Source: Bidens hawaiensis (lineage: Eukaryota > Streptophyta > Magnoliopsida > Asterales > Asteraceae). Taken from it: DNA of 64,000 nucleotides. The translations under genes were made by a program, and so were the position numbers. How positions within the stretch are numbered: position 1 is the stretch's first letter; every line of letters starts with the position of its first letter. This document shows positions 48,662 through 60,196 of the stretch, piece by piece. Where the stretch lies: positions 1 to 64,000 of the forward strand of contig JAIQDT010005770.1 of the NCBI GenBank assembly GCA_021521415.1. Reading direction: 5' to 3'. The notes under the pieces were generated by a model. The model ran no database searches. It was not told where the DNA came from and saw nothing but the letters and a program-made list of their open reading frames with translations.

Positions 48662-51353
48662 TCACACCCTCAAAATCCACTAACGGAGTTTTACCGTCAG
48701 AGGGTGTGAACTGGCAGGATCGGAATCATTAGTTATAATCAAACCAAAGAAAAACGTTTAAATGAAGTAAGTGCGGAAGCGTAAAACCTTAATTCAAAAG
48801 TTGCGTCACGCAGGACGACTTAAAACCAAATGTAACTGTTAAAATTTAAGTTTGCAGAATAAAGATGGTTTCAATTAATGCATGCTCCTAAACCGCGCGC
48901 CCGCCTCGGCTACCTGAGAATAACATACTAAAAGTGTCAACACAAGGTTGGTGAGTTCACAAGTTAAATAAGATAAATCGTTTAGCGTTTTGCGTAACCT
49001 CGTTACGGCGTTTCAGTGTTGCGTAACCTCGTTACGACGTTTAAGTGTTGCGTAACCTCGTTACGACGTTTAAGTGTTGCGTAACCTCGTTACGACGTTT
49101 AAGTGTTTTGCATTACCAGATAGTGTTATGTCAAATTATATATCGATAGGTAGCTAATCTATACAACAAGTATCGCTAAGTGGTTCGCGACCGAAGCTGA
49201 CTGTTTATCAAGTGCCCGTCACCAGGTCAATCCAGACCATGGTAAGTGTTAGCCAAAATTACACCCACTCAACCTCCAGTTGAGCTTAACGTCGGGTGGG
49301 GTTTGTCAAACCCAGTAGTACTACTCAACAGTGACTCGCTATTCCAAATATTAACCGGTCCGATGTGTGGGACTTCAAATGTTACGTTTGCCGCTTAGCC
49401 CTTTACAAGTGATATATAATTTATAACAAAATCTTAAATATGCGTTTATCTCAGAAAATATGTTTATCGGAGTATGTTATCTCCCCCAATTGAAAAACGT
49501 TTGAAAACAGTTCAAAGAGCGGGGTAAGTGAAACTCACTGTTTGCGAAGACTATCCCGATGTAGATCACCAAGTGATGCGCGTCGTAGAAACTCTCTAGC
49601 GTTCTAAATAACAAAGAGATTTTCTAAGTATCGGTACGTTTAACGAGTCTCTAGACTCGGCACATAATACCTATGCACGTAACAGATTTCGTGTTTCGTT
49701 TGTGAATTGTGTGTGACTTAAACAAGTACAATTGTGATATGATACATGAGTGAGCAATTACTTTCGTGTCACGTACTAATAACATACTTTACTAGCAATT
49801 ATTCCCGTAAGGGCATTTTGGTCAACAAACAAAGACTAACTAACCATTATTCCCCAAAAAGGGCAATTTGGTCAATTCATGGCAATCAACTAACAACTAT
49901 TCCCCGCAAGGGTATTTTGGTCAAAATACAACAATTATATAAAAACTATCATATTTCATGCAATCCTACACCATTCAGCAGCTAGTTTCGTTATGACAGA
50001 ATTTCTACTTGAAAGATTGCACTAGTTCACTGATTATAACGTCTCAATTAATTCACCAAAAATTACCACAGAAGCATACATATCTCAGGTTTCCAGAACA
50101 TATTTTATCTTATCTTTATTCCACATATTTTTCTTATAATGACCAAAACATTACAGCAAACTCTTATCAGTCAGATTCATGCGCAACAGAATGTTATTTG
50201 CAATTCCCGTTAAACGAAAAATCCAATAAATGCAAGACCACTTGGGTTTGGTTCCTAACTCAGTGAGTCAACTTCCAGAAGTGGAACCAACCCAATTGGT
50301 CTCGTAGTTCATGAGATATAACATTTACAACATAACCTAACAGCAGGTCTAACAGCTCAGCTTTGCATCACGTTTTTGTAAAATCATAAAAGTATACTTC
50401 CACTTATCCAAAAATTACGAATTTATACTTTATAGAAACTAGACTCAACCTAGTTTACTGCAGTACCCACAATCTCAATCAATTTTCACGTTTACACTTC
50501 GTTACAGTCAGTTAAACATCGTATATACATTCTGTCCAGAATCTGTTCACATCAAAACTCAACAAAATAACAATCTATGAACTATCATGCATCCATATAA
50601 CCCTCTAGACACTATAACTACTATCCATGCATATCAATTACACCATACCTACAAGATTAGGGTTTGTGTTTTAACTCAAATCAAAGACAACAATCAATCA
50701 AGCAACAACATCAATCTAGTTATCCAACTAACAATAATCATATTAATCACATACATACCCATGATCGGCCGAATTAGGGTTTACACACAACCCATTAAAC
50801 ATCAAAATTAAACAACAAAGAGGTAAGAGGTGATCAAGTATACCTTCCTAGCACCTAGTTCTTGGATTAATCTCTTGATTTGATGTGTGTATGTGTGATC
50901 TTGGTGGACGGCAGCCGTGAAGAACAAGGAGAGAGAGAGAGGCGATCGGGTGGGGGGGTGAATGGGTTAGGGTTTTGTGAATAGGTTATATTTATAATAA
51001 TACAAGTTACACTCTAGCCCCTAATCTTTCAAGTGTTACATCTCTAGCCTAAACTAGTTGGTTCTTGTTTCTTGTTTAACATTCCACATAACAATCAAGT
51101 AACACACATATATCTAACACATAATAATCACATAATTAGTGTTTTGACGTTTGTCGTTTATTTATCAATCGTTCGCGTCAACTCGTTTGCGTTTCGGTGC
51201 AAATCCCGAAAGACTACACATGTAGTAAGTGTTAAGCGTCATTTAAACCCTAGTTTAAATGTAATGAAGTGTGCGTTATAGATTCAACGATCTTAAAGTT
51301 TGAATTGACGGAGTTGAGTTAACGGGGTTAACCTGAAATTGACGATTGTCACA
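48662..51353 (-). mobile_element. 5' LTR of the chromovirus, about 2.7 kb
   Basis: Outer end TGTGACAATC at 51353 on the minus strand, next to CTTTA of the interrupted subtilase; inner end GAGGGTGTGA about 5 bp before the primer site. A TATA box (TATAAATATA on the minus strand, 50987-50996) is followed by a CT-rich transcribed start. Contains the 29-bp repeat at 48991-49106 and three imperfect copies of a roughly 55-bp repeat at 49797-49925 (TATTCCC...GG-ATTTGGTC words). Confidence 0.85.
48991..49106. repeat. 29-bp tandem repeat, four copies, in the chromovirus LTR
   Basis: Units start at 48991, 49020, 49049 and 49078; consensus begins TGCGTAACCTCGTTACGACG. The last three are almost identical. 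Each contains the small palindrome CGTAACCTCGTTACG. Confidence 0.92.
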
Positions 51354-52788
51354 CTTTAGGATTCCGGGACTTGCACGGTTAGGCCCTCTTGAAGAGAAAA
51401 AAGTCATCTGTGGATCTGATTTCAGCCGACCACAATTCCACCGCAAACGATGGTGGCAACAGGAGAAGAAGTTGAGTTCAGATACTTCTTAATCTTAACC
51501 CCTTCTTTGTAACCAACATTTGACGTGAGTATAACATGAGGTTCTGCTATTATACTTTGACCTTGAACATTGTGATTAGCCATAATCATGGCAACTCCCC
51601 CTGCATCCTTAACTACCTTTCCGTTGGAAACAGTATCAAAATCTTTCCCATGATCACACAACACTACGTTCCCCTTGACGTCCATGTGGTCCAGTGATGC
51701 TTTTTTGCACCATGCTCCGTAAACAAGAGGCCAAAGCTTCTAGTCACAATCCTTTGGTTGGTACAAGGATTCACCGTGAAATTTCTTCTTGTTTCCAAGA
51801 ACAACTGTTGTGTTGTCCTGAACCTTCTATCAATTGTACCGGCCCCAACTGTAAGGACCCATGGTGCCTCATTTGATAGTGATGCACTCTCCGGGCCACC
51901 ATTACCTGCTGAACAACTCACTAAGATCCCTTTCTGCATGGCACTGAAGGCGCCAATTGCTATACTATCATTATGAAAATCATGAAAGGAATTGAAATTC
52001 AGGCCAAGCGAAAGAGACATCACATTAACACTGTCTTCAATAGCTGCATCCATGCCCGCCAAGATGTCATCGTCCTTACCAACCGCATATGTACATACTT
52101 TATACATGGCTACGTGCGCTAATGGTGCCATCCCATTGGCAGTGCCATTCCCCAATCCGAATACGTTTGCGTTGTCTACAAAATTCCCTGCAGCTGTACT
52201 TGAAGTGTGTGTCCCGTGGCCGTCATTATCTATTGGCGAAATTCCCCTCATAAAGCTTCTCATTCCGATGAGTTTGTTATTACACCCGGCCACTTCACAT
52301 TTGCCCTTCCATGTTGATGGTGGAGGGGGGATGCTATCGTCGTTAAAAGACGGATGTCCGGGAGTAATTCCAGTGTCGAAAACGCCAATTATGATTCCCT
52401 TGCCATGGTTTGAATCTTTCCACAACCTTGAGTTTTGGCTCAAGCCCAGAAACTTAGGTGAACGAGTTGTGTGTAAATGATACACACTTTGAGGCCTTAC
52501 AGATAAAACTCCACTCAAACGCTCCATCATCTCAGCTTGATCTGCTGTCATTTTAGCAGCAAATCCTGTAATCACGTGACGGTATGTGTAAACCATCTCT
52601 GGTTTCTCGTTTGATCGCGTAGCTACTTTTGACAAAAACGAGTTATACCAGTCTTCAATGTTGAGGACCTGGACTTCAGGTGAACTTACGTGAACAATGT
52701 AGGTTTTGAGGTTAGTGGCTTTGGTGGGAAAGACATTGAAAAAGGCTGTGCAAGTGAGAACTAACACAAAACCAATTGTTGGCGACAT
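51354..52788 (-). pseudogene. Subtilase gene 2, unit C (5' part only)
   Basis: Copy of gene 2 of unit B from the start codon (52788) to about residue 475, where the chromovirus LTR cuts it just before the Ser motif region. It shares the 5-bp insertion (near 51810) and the 1-bp deletion (near 51429) with unit B and has one more lesion: a Gln codon is TAG (51740-51742). The signal peptide, prodomain, Asp and His motifs remain; the catalytic Ser and Fn3 parts are lost. A TATA-like element is conserved at 52856-52865. Other private changes include Gly-to-Ser in the IEDSVNV segment. Confidence 0.94.
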
Positions 52789-55700
52789 TTTGTATCCCTG
52801 CCTCCCTGGCTACTTACGATTTTGTGGATATATGTCAAGGGCTACTCCTAATATGTATCTATATATCACTGAGGGGTATGACATTATTCTTTAGGAATAA
52901 TCTTTTAACAAGCAACATCACCTTTGTAGCTACATATAAACACATAGTAGTGGTATATTATGCTCTCACTCAGTTGTCTATAATTAGGAAAGTAGTTTTC
53001 ATATTGCCTTCTGTTCTTCATTTCTACACGTTTCCCTTCGTTTAAAAGAAGGTTTAAATCCAGTGAAAGTTAGTTAGTTTTCATAGTGCTCTATACATAT
53101 TGCTTTTAGGACAAGGAAGATTAACTTATGACTTATCGCCAGCAAATTTATTATTGATTTTAGGATTATCCTTAATTCCTTATTTTAATTAGCAGGTTGT
53201 CGTCATTCTCTTTTTGGTGTCCTGTAAAGTGTAAACCATCGCTTTCTTGGCCAGCTTTGAGTTTGTTTTGTGCAGAATCTTAGCCAGTTAGACATGCATG
53301 TAGTCTTTGCTATTACTGAAGGTTTTCACCGTCTGCAAGTTTGTTTATAATAAAAACGAAAGGGCCTAAAAACTTGTTTATTTTGATTAATTAGCAGATA
53401 ATTACAGTTAGTTTTGCTATACAGTCTGCTTCTTTTTTAATTTAGAAATATGTTGAGCTGGTATGGGCCCAGGCTCATTCTTTTGCAGGTGCATTGCTAT
53501 TTTGATAGAATTGGCATAACATTCTTGCTTCAAGTCTCATGTAACTAGGTATGCAATTATTAAGCAATTCATCATAAATTGAATTTGGAAGGATTATTCT
53601 TCCTATCGATGTAAAATCAGTGACATATAATCCAATGGTCAATACAAGAAATATCTTAGGTAAGCCAAAATTTTGTGGCGACCCTATGTGTTGGAACATA
53701 ACACATTAATGAATACAATAATCCACTACTAGAATTTAATCACAAACCGACTCGAATCAGTGTCAAAACTAAAAGATGGTCACCACATGCTCATTTCGAA
53801 ATAGAGAGGCTTCATTGTGGTCTTTGCGTGATTATATTTTTGGTTCTGTTGTTAAGATTCTGTGAATTAACGAACAAAGTAGTAATTGCTTACAGCCTGC
53901 TTTGTCACTAATTTGAAGAATTATGTTGCTGGATTCTGATGATTAACTAAATGAATGGTATTTTCTTTAATGTGCATATTGGAAAAAAGTACTCCTGTCT
54001 AGATAAGTTGTTTTAATCTAGTTGGTCCACTGATGGTGTTATCATGGCTATCACTGGCTCACAACCACTGCCCTGGAAATTATTAGCATAAAGTCATGGA
54101 CTATGGCTATTGGCTACAGAAAGGCATCTTGGAATATAATCAGGCAAGGCTAACATAAGTACATAACTATAAATATTAACATACTATTAGGGTAAAAGCG
54201 GGGGGTGGGGGGAGGGGGGGGGGGGGGATTTTTGTTGTATATTTCATTAAAGCATGCTTTAGTAAGACTACAAAATGAGTTCTAAAAAAACTGTCAAACT
54301 AACTTCTAAAAAAACCATAATCCACAACATATAGTGTTATAGTGTTACTACCTTGACCTGTGACATCAAACTTACGATCTAAATCTACAGTCCAGTATTT
54401 TGGTTGAGTTTTAGTTCTGGGCCAATTGAACTTTTAATTGGGCCAAAACATAAGAGAGAATGTTTTCTTCATATAGTTAGATTTTTATTTTTTTCAACAG
54501 CGAACTTCATTAAAAAGCTAGCAAGATGCTAGAAATCGAATAACGAAACAACCTTATATGGTAAAATTACACCAATCATTCCAAGCCAAGTTTTTAAATG
54601 AAGAACACTTTTTAATTAAAAGAAAACCTAAAGATTTTAAGCTCTCTGCTGTTTTAGAAATAATAGCCGACTTGTTTTGGAAGATGACTTCGTTGCGGGT
54701 CTTCCATATGCTCCAACATGTCGTGAGAATGATCCCCAATAACACCTTGTTTTCCTTGTTCCTCAAATTGCTAAACTCAAATAGTAAGCAAATATCAGAT
54801 TGAGAAAGCGAAAATCAGAGGACTATTGCATCAATTGCTAACAAATTGCCAAACTAAAATAGCAAAATAACACGAGGTGAAAAGATGCTAGCTAGTCTCC
54901 TTGTATTCTTCACAAAGACAACAGGTCCCGGGCCCACGTCTACATTCCGAATTGAAAGGTCAACTCGAGTTGAGAGCCTATCGATTTCAGCCTTCCCAGC
55001 ATGTATGTTGACCTTGATTGGGACCCAATTATTCCATTTCATAATAAATGGGACAAATGAGTTAGAGGAATCGAGTTAGAGGAATTGAAAAGAAATTGTT
55101 TTATGGCAGCAACTGTAAAGGATCCCGCTATATCATTTTGACAAACCCAAGTGTTCGGAGCAAGCTTTGGTAAGCAAGTCAAAAGTTCATTCGACTCATT
55201 TTGTATCAAACCTATAACGTTTCCACCTCCATTTCCAAACTATATTTCCTTCAACCATCTCGAAACAAGGGTGCACCAAACACGTTTTTCGGGTTAAACA
55301 AGTCATGTTAGGATTATGAATTTATGAATGAACATTTGGATCGGACAGACCCGAACCAAGATATACAACTCCACAATTCACATATTTAAGAACCAAAGAC
55401 TGACTCAATTCGGTTGTCGACCAACAGTTAACTATTCTACAATCCCATTGACCTGATCACCATAACTAGTAGAAGAAGATCAAAGTAGCTTAACGGTATT
55501 TTCTTTACTGCATTGTATGTAATGCATGCATTTCAACTGCTCGATGAAATGCCTCTGTGAGATTGATTATTAATTTATTTTACTTAAAGGCAAAACCAAC
55601 TATAACAACTAATTTTCATGGTGGCCAATGATTATTTATATATAATTAACAAGTATGCACCTTTGGCTTCTATCTGTGTTTGCATATAGTCAGTCATTGA

Positions 55701-56033
55701 GTGATTGTGCATAATAATAATATTGTTGTTGATAATATAACCAACAGAGTCACTCGAGGATAGTTGAAGTCAAATGTTGTCCTCGTATTGGGGGGTTATT
55801 GAATTCGGTCCGGTCTTTATTAACTCTTGGTCCAGACCCAAACCCGAATTCTTATAGAATACAAAGACTGAAGACCAACTTGTTGTATAAATCATACTGG
55901 TCCGGGTCCTCGGGTAGTTTCAGTCCAAATAAATGTGTCAATACATCGTTTCTGGTTATAAAATTAAACATATAATAATTCATTCATACATATGAAAATA
56001 TTCATGTTATGCAGGCACTAAATATTGGAACCT
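52789..56033. repeat. Subtilase array spacer, copy C
   Basis: As spacer B, with the LINE fragment at 54481-55058. Differs from A and B near 55944-55981, where it keeps 38 bp (with CGTTTCTGGTTA) missing from both others. No gene recognised. Confidence 0.92.
54481..55058 (-). mobile_element. LINE 3'-end fragment in spacer C
   Basis: Third copy of the LINE ORF2 C-terminal fragment, with one extra small deletion near 54779. Confidence 0.7.
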
Positions 56034-58331
56034 TCATTCAAACTTGAATGAAAATGGAGTTCTAACAGTATACTTATCAGATTCATCTACCCATGTCATA
56101 TGCCCTTGCCCATATGGACCTTTCTCCTTATCGTTAGCATCTCGACTGAACGTGACGTCGTATGTTTTCTTTTGGTGCACCTCTGTGAAGCTCATGACAC
56201 CCTCATCATTATGTACCACAATCTTAATACTTACACCCTTTGACACAGAAACGTCCTTGATGCTGTAACCCAAGTCTGGCAAACCAACATTACTCACACC
56301 CTCATCATTATGAACCATAACCTTGATACTTACACCCTTTGGCACAGAAATGTCCCTGATTCTGTACCTTGAGTTGGCCAAACCGACATTAGTCACCGTC
56401 CTTGAGTATGTTTTGTTGTCACCTCGTTTTAGAGACACGGCGAAAGAAGGATAATTGAGCTGGGCCTCTAGGATGGTCTTTGAGCAATTAGCTTTCTTTC
56501 TAATGATGGTTTCAATTTGTTTGGGCGTATAGCCTAACCCACAAAGATAAGGAATGTAGTCCTCGGGTTGAATATCAAATACAAGGCCTGGCTCATGGGC
56601 TTTTGGTGGGTTTACGTGACCCGAGCCGATAGCGAATACGTCAGCAGGAAGACCTCTTTCGTCTACAATGGGCTCTCCTTTTCGGTTTATTTGACTGGCA
56701 GTGGTCATTATTGCAGACTTGATAGAAGCAGGAGACCATTCTGGATGTGCGCTTTTAAGCAACGCGCTTATGCCTGCTAGATGAGGACAAGACATTGATG
56801 TGCCTGCTACGACGTGAAATGTTGCTTTTGTTCCTGTTTTGTTGTCAACCGATTGATGCCATGCTGCAAGAATGTCCATGCCCGGTCCTGTAACGTCTGG
56901 CTTTAGGATACCAGGACTTGCACGGTTAGGCCCTCTTGAAGAGAAATAAGTCATCTGTGGATCTGATTTCAACCTGACCACAGTTCCACTGCAACGAATA
57001 GTTGCAACAGGAGAAGAAGTTGAGTTCAAATACTTCTTAATCTCAACCCCTTCTTTGTAACCAACATTTGATGCAAGTATAACATGAGCTTCTGCCATTA
57101 TACTCTGACCATGAACATTGCCATTAGCCATAATCATGGCAACTCCCCCTGCATCCTTAACTATTGTTCCATTGGAAGTAGTATTAAAATCTTTCCCATG
57201 ATCACATAACACTACCTTCCCCTTGACGTCAATGTGGTCCAACGATGCTTTTTTGCACCATGCTCCGTAAACAAGAGGCCGAAGCTTCTGGTCGCAATCC
57301 TTTGGTTGGTACAAGGATTCACCGTGAAATTTCTTCTTGTTTCCAAGAACAACTGTTGTCCTGAACCTTCTATCAATTGTACTGGCCCCAACTGTAAGGA
57401 TCCATGGCGCCTCATTTGATAGTGATGCACTATTCGGGCCACCATTACCTGCTGAACAACTCACGAAGATCCCTTTCTGCATGGCACTGAAGGCGCCAAT
57501 TGCTATACTATCATTATGAAAATCATGAAAGGAATTGAAATTCAGGCCAAGCGAAAGAGACATCACATTAACACCGTCTTCAATAGCGGCATCCATGCCC
57601 GCCAAGATGACATCGCCCGTACAAGACTTGTACGTACATACTTTATACATGGCTATGTGCGCTAATGGTGCCATCCCATTGGCAGTGCCATTCCCCAATC
57701 CGAAAACGTTTGCGTTGTCTACAAAATTCCCTGCAGCGGTACTTGAAGTGTGTGTCCCGTGGCCGTCTTCATCTATCGGCAAAGTTTCCCTCATAAAGTT
57801 TCTTATGCCGATAAGCTTGTTATTACACCCCGCCACTTCACATTTACCCTTCCATGTTGATGGTGGAGGGGGGACCCCATGGTCATCAAAAGAAGGATGC
57901 CCGGGAGTTATTCCAGTGTCGAAAAGGCCAATTATGATTCCCTTTCCCTGGTTTGAGTCTCTCCATAAACCTGAGTTTTGGCGCAAGCCCAGAATGTAAG
58001 GTGTACGAGTTGTGTGTAACTGATACACACTTTGAGGCCTTACGGATAAAACTCCACTCAAACGCTCCATCATCTCTGCTTGATCTTCTGTCATTTTAGC
58101 AGCAAATCCTGTAATCACGTGACGGTATGTGTAAACCATCTCTGGTTTCTCGTTTGATCGCGTAGCTACTTTTGATAAAAACGTGTTATACCATTCTTCA
58201 TTGTTGAGCACCTGGCCTTCGGGCAAACTTAAGTGAACAATGTAGGTTTTGAGGTCAGTGGCTTTGGTGGGAAGTACATTGAAAAAGGTGGTGCAAGTGA
58301 GAAGTAACACAAAACCAACTGTTGGCAACAT
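56034..58331 (-). CDS. Secreted subtilisin-like serine protease (SBT1/P69-like), intact
   Basis: Single-exon gene of 765 codons, the normal length for plant subtilases and the only unbroken one here. Domains: signal peptide (1-25, hydrophobic FVLLLTC core), inhibitory I9 prodomain (about 28-107), S8 catalytic domain (about 131-560) with D138 (LFDTGI), H191 (DGHGTHTSS), oxyanion N296 (SAGNGGP) and S512 (GTSMSCPH), a PA insert (about 345-445), and a C-terminal Fn3-like domain (about 625-760). It should be secreted to the cell wall space and self-process to cut proteins there; P69-type relatives are linked to defence and development, but substrates cannot be told from sequence. Start: first ATG, 62 bp after a TATA box, followed by the signal peptide. 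Odd feature: a 33-residue tandem duplication (648-680, 681-713) in the Fn3 domain. Confidence 0.96.
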   Translation of the reverse strand: MLPTVGFVLLLTCTTFFNVLPTKATDLKTYIVHLSLPEGQVLNNEEWYNTFLSKVATRSNEKPEMVYTYRHVITGFAAKMTEDQAEMMERLSGVLSVRPQSVYQLHTTRTPYILGLRQNSGLWRDSNQGKGIIIGLFDTGITPGHPSFDDHGVPPPPSTWKGKCEVAGCNNKLIGIRNFMRETLPIDEDGHGTHTSSTAAGNFVDNANVFGLGNGTANGMAPLAHIAMYKVCTYKSCTGDVILAGMDAAIEDGVNVMSLSLGLNFNSFHDFHNDSIAIGAFSAMQKGIFVSCSAGNGGPNSASLSNEAPWILTVGASTIDRRFRTTVVLGNKKKFHGESLYQPKDCDQKLRPLVYGAWCKKASLDHIDVKGKVVLCDHGKDFNTTSNGTIVKDAGGVAMIMANGNVHGQSIMAEAHVILASNVGYKEGVEIKKYLNSTSSPVATIRCSGTVVRLKSDPQMTYFSSRGPNRASPGILKPDVTGPGMDILAAWHQSVDNKTGTKATFHVVAGTSMSCPHLAGISALLKSAHPEWSPASIKSAIMTTASQINRKGEPIVDERGLPADVFAIGSGHVNPPKAHEPGLVFDIQPEDYIPYLCGLGYTPKQIETIIRKKANCSKTILEAQLNYPSFAVSLKRGDNKTYSRTVTNVGLANSRYRIRDISVPKGVSIKVMVHNDEGVSNVGLPDLGYSIKDVSVSKGVSIKIVVHNDEGVMSFTEVHQKKTYDVTFSRDANDKEKGPYGQGHMTWVDESDKYTVRTPFSFKFE
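56193..56390 (-). repeat. Two 99-bp direct repeats in the subtilase Fn3 region
   Basis: 56292-56390 and 56193-56291 encode two consecutive 33-residue copies beginning NVGLANSRYRI and NVGLPDLGYSI, each with a KGVSIK motif and ending VHNDEGV. The same duplication is in gene 2 (unit B), so it arose before genes 1 and 2 separated. Confidence 0.92.
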
Positions 58332-59800
58332 TGTGTATCTCTCGTTGCTTATGATTTTGTTGATATATATGTCAAGGGCTATTCCTAATAGGTATTTATA
58401 TAATACTGAGGCGAGGGGGAGTTTAGCTTGTAATCACCTTCGAGTGAATATGACATTATTCTTGAGGAATAATCTTCTAACATGATATGCCCACTCAATC
58501 ATTTATTATTAGGAAACTGGTTTTTATATTGCTTTGTTCTCCTTAGTTCTTCATTTCTACAAGTTTCCCTAGTCTAAAAGAAGGTTTAAATCCAATGAAA
58601 GTTGGCTGGTTTCCATAGTACTATATCTTGCTTTTAAGACAATATTAACTTATTACAAACACATTTCTTTTGGTTTTTAGGAATATCCTTACTTCCTTAG
58701 TTAATTAGCAAGTTGTCGTCATTCTCTTTTTGGTGTCCTCTAAGCTATCGCTTTCTTTTCCAGCTTTGAGTTTGTTTTGTGCAGAATCTTAGCCAGTTAG
58801 ACATGCGTGTAGTCTTTGCTATTACTGAAGGGTTACGCCGTCTTCAAGTTTGTTTATAATAGAACCAAAGGGTCTAAAAACTTGTTAATTTTGGTTAATT
58901 AGGAGATAATCATAATTAGTTTTGCTATACAATCTACTATTTTTTAATGTAGAAATTTGTTGAGCTGGTAAGGGCCCTAGACTCATTCTTTTTCAGGTGC
59001 ATTGCTATTTATAAAACTGGCATAACTTTCTTGCTTCAAGTCTTGGATAACTAGGTATGCAATTTTTAAGAAAGTTATCATTAACTGATTTGGAAGGATT
59101 ATATTTTCTACCTATCAAGGTAAAAATCAGTGACATATAATCAACTGGTCAATACAAGAAATATCTTCGTGAGCCAAAATTTTGTGACGAATGACGACCC
59201 CTATGTGTTGGTACATTATACATTAGTGAATAAAATAAATCCGCCACTAGATTTTAATCACAAACTGACTCGAATCAGTGACAAACTAAAAGGTGACCAC
59301 CATGTGCTCGTTGTGGTCATCGTGTGTGATTATATTTCTTGGTCCTGATGTAAAGATTCTGTGAGTTAACGAACAAAGTAATCATTGGTTATGTTATATG
59401 TTGAGATATGAATTACAATGTAATGCTATTCTAATATGGTTACTCAGTGATAAAAGTCAATGGTAATAGTCAACAGCGGTCAAGTGTAGCTGTTCTCAAG
59501 TTTGTTCCATTAGTGACACGTTGTTACAATTCTCTAATCTTTTGTACTCTTGTTTTGTAATCGTTTGAAGGATTCGAGTAATCGTTTGCATTAATAGTTG
59601 ATTTTGTTCTTTTTTTATTTAACCGTTCGTTCTATTTTGATTCAATTCCGTGATTTACAATAACAGCTTACGGCCTGCTTTGTCACTAGTTAGAAGAAAT
59701 ATGTTGCTGGATTTTGATGATTAATTAATTGAATGGTAATCTTTTAGATGCGTATATTGGAAAAAATGGACTTCTGTCATTGTTTTAGAGGGATTCGGTA
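58332..59800. repeat. Diverged spacer, upstream of the intact subtilase
   Basis: Promoter side of gene 1 in unit C. It aligns, with many substitutions and indels, to the promoter side of gene 2 (39552-40800 and 52789-54030) and so to 1-870 of spacer A; shared words include TAATTAGCA-GTTGTCGTCATTC and GCTTACGGCCTGCTTTGTCACTA. About 270 bp at 59390-59664 is an extra insertion absent from the other spacers. No gene. Confidence 0.8.
58393..58402 (-). promoter_or_regulatory. TATA box of the intact subtilase
   Basis: TATATAAATA on the minus strand, about 62 bp upstream of the ATG; the gene 2 copies have a related TATATAGATA at the matching place. Confidence 0.65.
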
Positions 59801-59833
59801 GTCTAGCCGGTCCGAACTGTCAAGAAGAACTGG

Positions 59834-59925
59834 TTCACATGTTAAGGAAAGTAAAATTGGGATAAAAAGAGCCAATGCTTTCACATGTTAAGGAAAGTAA
59901 AATTGGGATAAAAAGAGCCAATGCT
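59834..59925. repeat. 46-bp tandem duplication
   Basis: Two identical 46-bp copies (59834-59879, 59880-59925) beginning TTCACATGTTAAGG; a very recent duplication in non-coding DNA. Confidence 0.95.
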
Positions 59926-60180
59926 GGTAAAAAGAATCGAACGCAAGACCTACTTGTCTATTCGTTATAATCTTTTTCTTACTTATATCACCTAAACATC
60001 TAGAGTTTTAATACGAATAATTATTTATATGTAAACTAATCACAATAGTGTAAGAAATACTTAATTTAGCGATATAGGACTTTTAATATGTTTATAATAT
60101 AATAAGTTAATAACTTCATTATAGTCTTTTTTTAATTATATTTCCTAAACATATGGAATGTATTATATTTTATATTATTA
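59926..60180. other. AT-rich DNA before the SINE
   Basis: Nothing recognisable beyond A/T-rich sequence. Confidence 0.4.
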
Positions 60181-60196
60181 TATATTATGTAATTTC

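Larger units (their letters stand above)
43825..51353 (-). mobile_element. Tekay/Del chromovirus, 3'-truncated
   Basis: Ty3/gypsy element in minus orientation: 5' LTR (48662-51353), tRNA-Met primer site, extra ORF (48483-47791), gag (47552-46344), pol (46343-43825) with protease, RT, RNase H and part of integrase. The end of integrase, the chromodomain, the polypurine tract and the 3' LTR are missing, lost at the junction with subtilase gene 1 of unit B. At the LTR side it interrupts subtilase gene 2 of unit C immediately before CTTTA, the presumed 5-bp target. With long intact frames it looks like a young insertion. Confidence 0.92.

Noticed and set aside
48991..49106. A CRISPR-like array of regularly spaced repeats.
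   Set aside because: The 29-bp units are directly adjacent with no spacers, and lie in a plant retrotransposon LTR.
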